Origin: Candidatus Aenigmatarchaeota archaeon | Lineage (GTDB): Archaea > Aenigmatarchaeota > Aenigmatarchaeia > JACPZZ01 | Assembly: GCA_016202795.1 (NCBI GenBank) | Contig: JACQNY010000123.1 | Coordinates: 1 to 8,401 of the forward strand | Direction: 5' to 3' | Length of the DNA: 8,401 bases | Part shown: one piece after another, positions 4,454-8,401 of the stretch | How the letters are laid out: each line of letters opens with the position of its first letter | How positions within the stretch are numbered: the first letter of the stretch is position 1 | Notes under the pieces: generated by a model | What the model saw: the letters and a program-made list of their open reading frames with translations, nothing else | Told to the model about the DNA's origin: nothing | Database searches by the model: none | Position numbers and translations under genes: made by a program

Positions 4454-5176
4454 TCCGCCCAGTCCGTCCAAAACGAACTTTACGCTGACTAAAAATATGG
4501 AAACAAGCACAACCTTCCTGAAACTTTTCTGCGGTATTGCGGTCACGATTTTCTTTCCAATATAGGAACCTGCAACAGCCACGACGAACAATGTTGGAAT
4601 GTAATAATGAAATTCCTGCGCAAGAAATCCGCCGCTGATGTAAACGGGTATCCTGGCAAGGTCTGTCATCATCGCAACAGCCGCGGCGGTGGCGATATAT
4701 TTGTTCTTCGCAAGGTTAATCGCCGTAAGAAAAGCGCCTCTCAAAACTCCGCCTGTTCCTACGAAACCTGCTAAAAATCCTGACAGCGCCCCGCCAACCA
4801 ATATGCTTGACCTTTTAGACGGCAATTTGATGTTGTGCTTTGACAGCGACATGATGGAAAAAATCATCAAAAAAACTCCTAGAATTATCTTGAAAACATA
4901 CGGGGAGAGCTGCGTTGCCAGGTAAGCGCCTACTGCGCTTAAAATTATCGAAGGAACGCCAAAGGCCAGCGCAATTTTAAAATCGATAAATTTCCTGAAA
5001 AAGGTTATCCTTCCAATGTTCCCGGAAAGATGGAAAAACGCAACAAGGACCAGCGCGGTTTTGAAATCAACAAAAAACAACGCAAGAGGCAGGAATATGG
5101 TTGACGATCCGAACCCGGCTACTGTACCTATGATCTCTGACAAAAAAGCGGCGGCCAGGAAGGCTAATTCTGCCAT
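4448..5176 (-). CDS. TauE/SafE-family membrane permease
   Basis: The 242-residue protein is proposed to move small organic or sulfur-containing anions across the membrane, as characterised family members do; the substrate here is unknown. Two repeated halves are visible. The first starts with a helix holding GTVAGFGSSTIFLPL (17-31) and the second with GALSGFLAGFVGTGGVLRG, the glycine-rich helix pair typical of the family. About eight membrane helices can be drawn. The open frame extends upstream to 5362, but I chose the ATG at 5176. The extra 62 residues are hydrophilic, run antisense through the rhomboid gene, and lie beyond a minus-strand TATA box (5205-5197) spaced 25 nt from 5176. The gene is divergent from the rhomboid gene and convergent with the EamA transporter. 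Confidence 0.86.
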   Translation of the reverse strand: MAELAFLAAAFLSEIIGTVAGFGSSTIFLPLALFFVDFKTALVLVAFFHLSGNIGRITFFRKFIDFKIALAFGVPSIILSAVGAYLATQLSPYVFKIILGVFLMIFSIMSLSKHNIKLPSKRSSILVGGALSGFLAGFVGTGGVLRGAFLTAINLAKNKYIATAAAVAMMTDLARIPVYISGGFLAQEFHYYIPTLFVVAVAGSYIGKKIVTAIPQKSFRKVVLVSIFLVSVKFVLDGLGGL

Positions 5177-5180
5177 GCTA

Positions 5181-5205
5181 ATATTATAATTTGCCGTATT
5201 ATTAA
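5181..5205. promoter_or_regulatory. Divergent promoters of the rhomboid and TauE genes
   Basis: Two TATA-like sites lie in a 34-bp gap. ATATTATAAT (5181-5190) is centred about 25 nt before the plus-strand ATG at 5211. TTAATAATA on the minus strand (5205-5197) is centred about 25 nt before the minus-strand ATG at 5176. Each site falls between the other gene's TATA and start, so the two promoters interleave and may compete. Confidence 0.55.
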
Positions 5206-5210
5206 CTGGT

Positions 5211-5834
5211 ATGCAGCCAAAATTCGAAATGCACGCGTTGAAAATATTCGGGGTGTGTGCGATTGTATTCGCGGTCCAGAATTTGTCCCATTCATTCACA
5301 GAGCTTTTCCTTTTGGATTCATCCGCAATTTTGCAGCGGCCATGGACGCTTCTAACGTACATGTTCCTTCATGCGAATTTGCAGCATTTCATTTCCAACA
5401 TGTTCGCGTTGCTTGTGTTTTGCCTGATACTTGAGAAAGTAATAGGATCCGAAAATTTCTTGAAAGTTTATTTCGCTTCCGGTATCATTAGCGGGTTTGT
5501 CGGAATATTGTTCTACGATTCGTTGATCGGAGCATCGGGCGCGATCTTTGGCGCGATGGCTTCGCTCGCGATCTTGCGGCCGAGTTTAACCGTATGGATT
5601 AGCTATGTCCCGATGCCCATGATAATCGCGTTGTTTGTCTGGGCAGCTTCGGATATGTTGGGGTTGTTCATCCCGAGCAACGTGGCCAATATTGGCCATT
5701 TGTCCGGTATGTTCCTCGGAGCAGCCTACACGCTGGCTTATTTGCGCGATTTCATGGAGAAGCCGAGGAAAGGTTATAGGATCAGGATAAGCGAGGAAGT
5801 TATCCGCGACTGGGAAAAAAGGTACATGCGTTAA
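5211..5834 (+). CDS. Rhomboid-family intramembrane serine protease
   Basis: This 207-residue membrane protease would cleave transmembrane helices of other proteins near the outer face of the membrane. The catalytic dyad is present: Ser109 in GASGAIFG (107-114) and His163 in GHLSG (162-166). The family's HxxxN of the second helix is present as His59 and Asn63 in LQHFISNMFALLVF, preceded by WTLLTYMFLH (45-54), the usual segment after the first loop. About six membrane helices fit a minimal rhomboid without extra N-terminal domains. The C-terminal tail (residues 181-207) is charged and cytoplasmic. Nothing essential seems missing, so it should be active. It is divergent from the TauE-like gene and followed by the DUF2391-like gene, which has its own TATA box. 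Confidence 0.93.
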   Translation: MQPKFEMHALKIFGVCAIVFAVQNLSHSFTELFLLDSSAILQRPWTLLTYMFLHANLQHFISNMFALLVFCLILEKVIGSENFLKVYFASGIISGFVGILFYDSLIGASGAIFGAMASLAILRPSLTVWISYVPMPMIIALFVWAASDMLGLFIPSNVANIGHLSGMFLGAAYTLAYLRDFMEKPRKGYRIRISEEVIRDWEKRYMR

Positions 5835-5845
5835 GCAGTTAAAAG

Positions 5846-5855
5846 ATAATTATAC
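5846..5855 (+). promoter_or_regulatory. TATA box for the DUF2391-like gene
   Basis: ATAATTATAC is centred about 27 nt before the ATG at 5877, in a 42-bp gap after the rhomboid gene. It suggests separate leaderless transcription and not a two-gene operon. Confidence 0.5.
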
Positions 5856-5876
5856 TTCGCAAGCCCTATTAATCGT

Positions 5877-6479
5877 ATGGTAAGAGCCCTCATAACCAAG
5901 TTAATCCGTATGGCTGGCAGGAAGCGCGATCGTTTTAGGGAAAGGAACCTGGACGAAAAGAAAATGGATAAAGAATCTGAAAAGCTGGATAAATTGGAAA
6001 CAAGGATGGAAAAAGTAGCTGACAAGATGATCAAAGAGACGGAAGAACTGGAAGGCATAAAATCCGGAATGAGAAAAAAGCATCAGTTCAGCATATTCAG
6101 CGGCGAGTTAACCATATTGACTTTGCAGGATTTTATCGGCGCAGCCTTTGGCGGGCTTTTCTTTGCGGTCACCCAGGAGATATGGGAGCTGTCAGCGCGA
6201 TTAGCCTTGCCGAATATTATAGCAATTTCATTGGCGTCCTTTTTGATGGGGTTATCGCTGATCTATTTTTCACGAAGGAGGAAATTGATTTCGATAAGAA
6301 TTTTCCACACGTCCGTGGTAAGGGCGGTTGAAATTTACATAATATCGTTGATCACGTCAATCATGCTGATAACCATGTTCAGCACTGCCCCAAGTTTTAT
6401 TCTGATGCTGAAGCAGACTGTTGTCGTAACATTCCCGGCTGTTATAACCGCGGCGACAGCGGACCTTCTGTTCTACTAG
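5877..6479 (+). CDS. DUF2391-like membrane protein with N-terminal coiled coil
   Basis: This 200-residue protein has two parts. Residues 1-70 are highly charged, with Lys/Glu/Asp heptad-like spacing from about 20 to 65 (DKESEKLDKLETRMEKVADK), a probable coiled coil. Residues 78-200 hold four membrane helices, beginning TLQDFIGAAFGGLFFAVTQEIWEL (81-104), which contains an acidic T-x-E inside the membrane segment and resembles the DUF2391 family of small integral membrane proteins of unknown function. A basic loop, SRRRKL, separates the second and third helices. The coiled coil could drive self-association or docking of a soluble partner. The stop codon shares the palindrome CTAG with the stop of the convergent lysS gene. 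Family assignment is from memory of the pattern. Confidence 0.68.
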   Translation: MVRALITKLIRMAGRKRDRFRERNLDEKKMDKESEKLDKLETRMEKVADKMIKETEELEGIKSGMRKKHQFSIFSGELTILTLQDFIGAAFGGLFFAVTQEIWELSARLALPNIIAISLASFLMGLSLIYFSRRRKLISIRIFHTSVVRAVEIYIISLITSIMLITMFSTAPSFILMLKQTVVVTFPAVITAATADLLFY

Positions 6480-8098
6480 GCGGTGTTAGAAATATATTTT
6501 TTTACAGCTTCGGAAATCCTTTCCGTCCCGAGTATGCTTGTTAACTTTCCGATCTTAGGCCCGCGTTCTATTCCCAGGATAGATGTGTAAAGTATTTTGA
6601 AAAATCTGGCCGCGTCAAGGCCGTTGTTTTTCACCGTATCAAATACTAAAGCCTGTATCTCGTCTGCGGGCATGTTTTTCTCCAGTGCATTCGAAAATTC
6701 GATTAGCGCGGCTTTCTCATTTTCATTTATTTCAATTGAAACGGTTTTTATTTCGTCCTTCATGACACCGATCCAGTTCGCTGCGTATTCAATGCGCTCT
6801 GCCAGGTCTTCGCCGTAATTTTTAACGTGGCCTGTTTGTTCCAATATTTCTGAAATGACTTTTAATCTTTCTTCTTTCTGTATCGGCAACACTTTTGTCA
6901 GGTTAACAAGCGTGTCGTAATTTATTCTTAGCGTAGGCGCTGTCGGGATTTTCATGAAATTGACAAACTGGTAGAGCCTTTTTAATTGCGTCAGCTCTTT
7001 TTCGTTGGTTAATTTCTTTTCACCAAAGAATATTCTATCTAAATCGTCAACTTCGTTCATGTATTTTGGAATATCTTGAGGCGATAGTTCGCGCGTGCCT
7101 GTGGCGCGTTTAAACATCAATAACGCAAGCGATTTTTTCGATCCGTATCTTAACCAATCTTGAGCCGTAAAGACGTTGCCTACGGACTTGGATATTTTCT
7201 TCCCCCCCGTTTCCAGGAACAGCTCGTAAAAAAGATGTATCGGCGGGTCGAAGTTTAAAACTTCGCGGCAAATCCTATCGTTTATGTTCACAGAGTCGCG
7301 TATATCTTTTCCCGCAGCCTCGAAAGAAATTTTCAGCGACGCCCAGCGCGCTGCGAATTCAACTTTCCATGCCAGTTTGCCTTCGCCTTTCGCAAACGAT
7401 GTTTCGCTTTTGTGACTGCAGCCGTTAACGATTACCGGCAATCCAGTCGTTTGATTCTTGCCTTTAAACTCCTGGTCGCATGAATAGGAAACTTTACGCT
7501 CTTTCGCAAACACTTCCGTAACACGCGTGGTGTAAATTCGCCCGCAATTATCGCACACAGGATAATAAGGATATGCTTCTAAAAATTTTTCCTGCCCTAC
7601 CATTTCCCTGATTATGCTGCCTATTTTTTTGTAGTTTAGTAGCAGCTTCTCTATCGCGTCGTCAAGCACGCCGCTTTTGTAGACTTCTGTCCCGGATTTG
7701 AAAGTGTATTCCACACCCGTACGTTCCATCGCATCTATCAATATCGAACTCATGTGGTCGCCGTATGATGCGTGGCATCGAAAAGGATCTGGTATCGTTG
7801 TCACAGGCATGCCTATATACTTCTCAAGCGAACTGTCAAAACCGAACGGAACTTTTCGCAATCCGTCGCGGTCGTCGGAATACGCGATTAATTCAGATTT
7901 AAAACCAAGGTCTTCAAGCGCAAGTTTAACAGCATACTGGCGCAATACATCACCGAAGCTGCCGATATGCGGTATCCCGCTCGCTCCTAATCCTGATTCG
8001 ACGCGCAATGTTTCGATGCCTCGCTGCAGCGTTTCTTCCCTGTTTACAACTTTCGCAGCGAATTGGTCTGCCCAGAACAGCGATTTTTCTTTGACCAT
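6476..8098 (-). CDS. lysS: Class I lysyl-tRNA synthetase
   Basis: This 540-residue enzyme charges tRNA-Lys with lysine using ATP in the cytoplasm. It is the class I form, found mainly in archaea and some bacteria, not the class II LysRS. The class I signatures are visible: HIGS at 44-47 after SGLGASGIP (the HIGH motif) and KISKS at 301-305 (the KMSKS motif). SDDRDGLRKVP (74-84) follows the first strand as in this family. A zinc-type segment has C182-x-x-C185 with further Cys207 and Cys227 or His229. GKLAWKVEFAARWASL (240-255) is the family's W-rich active-site segment, and the helical C-terminal part reads the anticodon. The length is normal. The mRNA seems to have a leader of about 80 nt with two strong hairpins, unusual here. 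The 3' end overlaps the convergent gene by 4 nt. Confidence 0.97.
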   Translation of the reverse strand: MVKEKSLFWADQFAAKVVNREETLQRGIETLRVESGLGASGIPHIGSFGDVLRQYAVKLALEDLGFKSELIAYSDDRDGLRKVPFGFDSSLEKYIGMPVTTIPDPFRCHASYGDHMSSILIDAMERTGVEYTFKSGTEVYKSGVLDDAIEKLLLNYKKIGSIIREMVGQEKFLEAYPYYPVCDNCGRIYTTRVTEVFAKERKVSYSCDQEFKGKNQTTGLPVIVNGCSHKSETSFAKGEGKLAWKVEFAARWASLKISFEAAGKDIRDSVNINDRICREVLNFDPPIHLFYELFLETGGKKISKSVGNVFTAQDWLRYGSKKSLALLMFKRATGTRELSPQDIPKYMNEVDDLDRIFFGEKKLTNEKELTQLKRLYQFVNFMKIPTAPTLRINYDTLVNLTKVLPIQKEERLKVISEILEQTGHVKNYGEDLAERIEYAANWIGVMKDEIKTVSIEINENEKAALIEFSNALEKNMPADEIQALVFDTVKNNGLDAARFFKILYTSILGIERGPKIGKLTSILGTERISEAVKKYISNTA

Positions 8099-8109
8099 AA
8101 GAGCACCAA

Positions 8110-8180
8110 TTCAACGAAAAGTGTAAGCTTTTCGTTGAAACCCAAGGTTTTCTAATTAGGAAATTTGATGATTTCCTATG
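8110..8180 (-). repeat. Two-hairpin module, copy 2 (lysS 5' leader)
   Basis: On the minus strand, CATAGGAAATCAT (8180-8168) opens a hairpin with stem TAGGAAAT/ATTTCCTA (8178-8171 and 8164-8157). A spacer of 17 nt follows, then a perfect 12-bp hairpin, TTCAACGAAAAG (8139-8128) with CTTTTCGTTGAA (8121-8110). The TATA box at 8207-8200 predicts a transcription start near 8176, right at the first hairpin, so the leader would be almost entirely structured. The second hairpin ends 11 nt before the lysS start codon, where it could control ribosome access. Confidence 0.65.
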
Positions 8181-8199
8181 TAATGAAAGCGTCCGCGCT

Positions 8200-8207
8200 A
8201 TTTAAAT
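8200..8207. promoter_or_regulatory. Palindromic TATA box ATTTAAAT between lysS and the S2P-like gene
   Basis: ATTTAAAT is centred about 27 nt before the plus-strand ATG at 8231, which would make that mRNA leaderless. On the minus strand it predicts lysS transcription from about 8176. It is the same octamer that sits between tRNA-Pro and the DUF998-like gene, again between divergent genes. Confidence 0.6.
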
Positions 8208-8230
8208 TGATTTGCCCTACTGTATTAGAT

Positions 8231-8401
8231 ATGTTGGACATACTGACATTATCGGCAATCGCATTCTTCGTAATCGTGGGCATAATCGTTTACATCGACA
8301 GGAAAAACATAGAGTTCAAGTACATAATGCTTCTAAGAAGGACAAAGAAGGGAATACAGCTTATCGATTCTATTGCAAAATCCGCCCCCAGATTCTGGAA
8401 T
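8231..8401 (+). CDS. Probable site-2 protease (M50) N-terminus, cut by window end
   Basis: Fifty-seven codons are open to the last base of the window. The protein starts with a hydrophobic helix (residues 4-21, ILTLSAIAFFVIVGIIVY) followed by DRKNIEFKYIMLLRRTKKGIQLID and a basic amphipathic stretch ending SAPRFWN. This order of first membrane helix, 'RKN-E' segment, 'LRRTKKGI-LID-IAK--PRFW' segment resembles the N-terminus of archaeal site-2 protease-like zinc metalloproteases, which cleave membrane-bound substrates. The catalytic HExxH is not in the window, so the call rests on N-terminal resemblance alone. The TATA box is 27 nt upstream. If right, it is the second intramembrane protease here after the rhomboid gene. 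Confidence 0.6.
   Translation, partial: MLDILTLSAIAFFVIVGIIVYIDRKNIEFKYIMLLRRTKKGIQLIDSIAKSAPRFWN

Noticed and set aside
5177..5362. N-terminal extension of the TauE/SafE reading frame by 62 residues
   Set aside because: The extra part is hydrophilic, runs antisense through the start of the rhomboid gene, and would sit before a minus-strand TATA box that fits the ATG at 5176.
7698..8126. 142-codon plus-strand frame opposite lysS
   Set aside because: It is antisense to the conserved N-terminal region of LysRS and has no family resemblance or promoter.
8110..8180. T-box riboswitch in the lysS leader
   Set aside because: No specifier loop, T-box sequence or terminator/antiterminator is visible, and T-boxes are a bacterial system.

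Overview
The window reads as chromosomal DNA of an archaeon, most likely from a DPANN-type lineage. The evidence is a class I lysyl-tRNA synthetase, tRNAs without encoded CCA and with intron-like insertions, a 54-residue histone-fold-like protein, archaeal TATA boxes at a nearly constant 25-28 nt from start codons (typical of leaderless mRNAs), and compact single genes on alternating strands with overlapping 3' ends. I cannot name the species. No mobile element, CRISPR array or phage signature is visible.

Layout: an intron-bearing tRNA-Pro(GGG) (minus, 3-126); a DUF998-like membrane protein (plus, 183-719); tRNA-Glu(CTC) (plus, 768-842); a lipoprotein with glycosidase-like motifs (minus, 850-1800); a flavin reductase-like FMN-binding protein (plus, 1838-2455); an unrecognised soluble protein (minus, 2442-2912); a small histone-fold-like protein too short for ordinary ORF calling (plus, 3067-3231); a structured leader followed by tRNA-Leu(GAG) carrying a large insertion in its variable arm (plus, about 3305-3576); an EamA/DMT transporter (plus, 3605-4453); a TauE/SafE permease (minus, 4448-5176); a rhomboid protease (plus, 5211-5834); a DUF2391-like membrane protein with a coiled-coil head (plus, 5877-6479); class I LysRS (minus, 6476-8098); and the N-terminus of a probable site-2 protease (plus, from 8231, cut by the window end).

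The protein genes do not form a pathway. Each seems to have its own promoter, and the mix is translation (LysRS, three tRNAs), chromatin, membrane transport and intramembrane proteolysis (rhomboid plus probable S2P).

The most unusual signal is in the RNA. A set of near-perfect short hairpins occurs only in non-coding or intron-like sequence: the tRNA-Pro intron, the tRNA-Leu leader, the tRNA-Leu insertion, the histone leader and the lysS leader. Two of these places, the tRNA-Leu insertion and the lysS leader, share the same two-hairpin module in the same order and in the same sense relative to transcription, with a 13-nt identical stretch. That suggests either a small dispersed structured repeat or a shared RNA element linking a tRNA gene with an aminoacyl-tRNA synthetase gene. 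Most other genes look leaderless, so the few transcripts with real leaders are the ones carrying hairpins.
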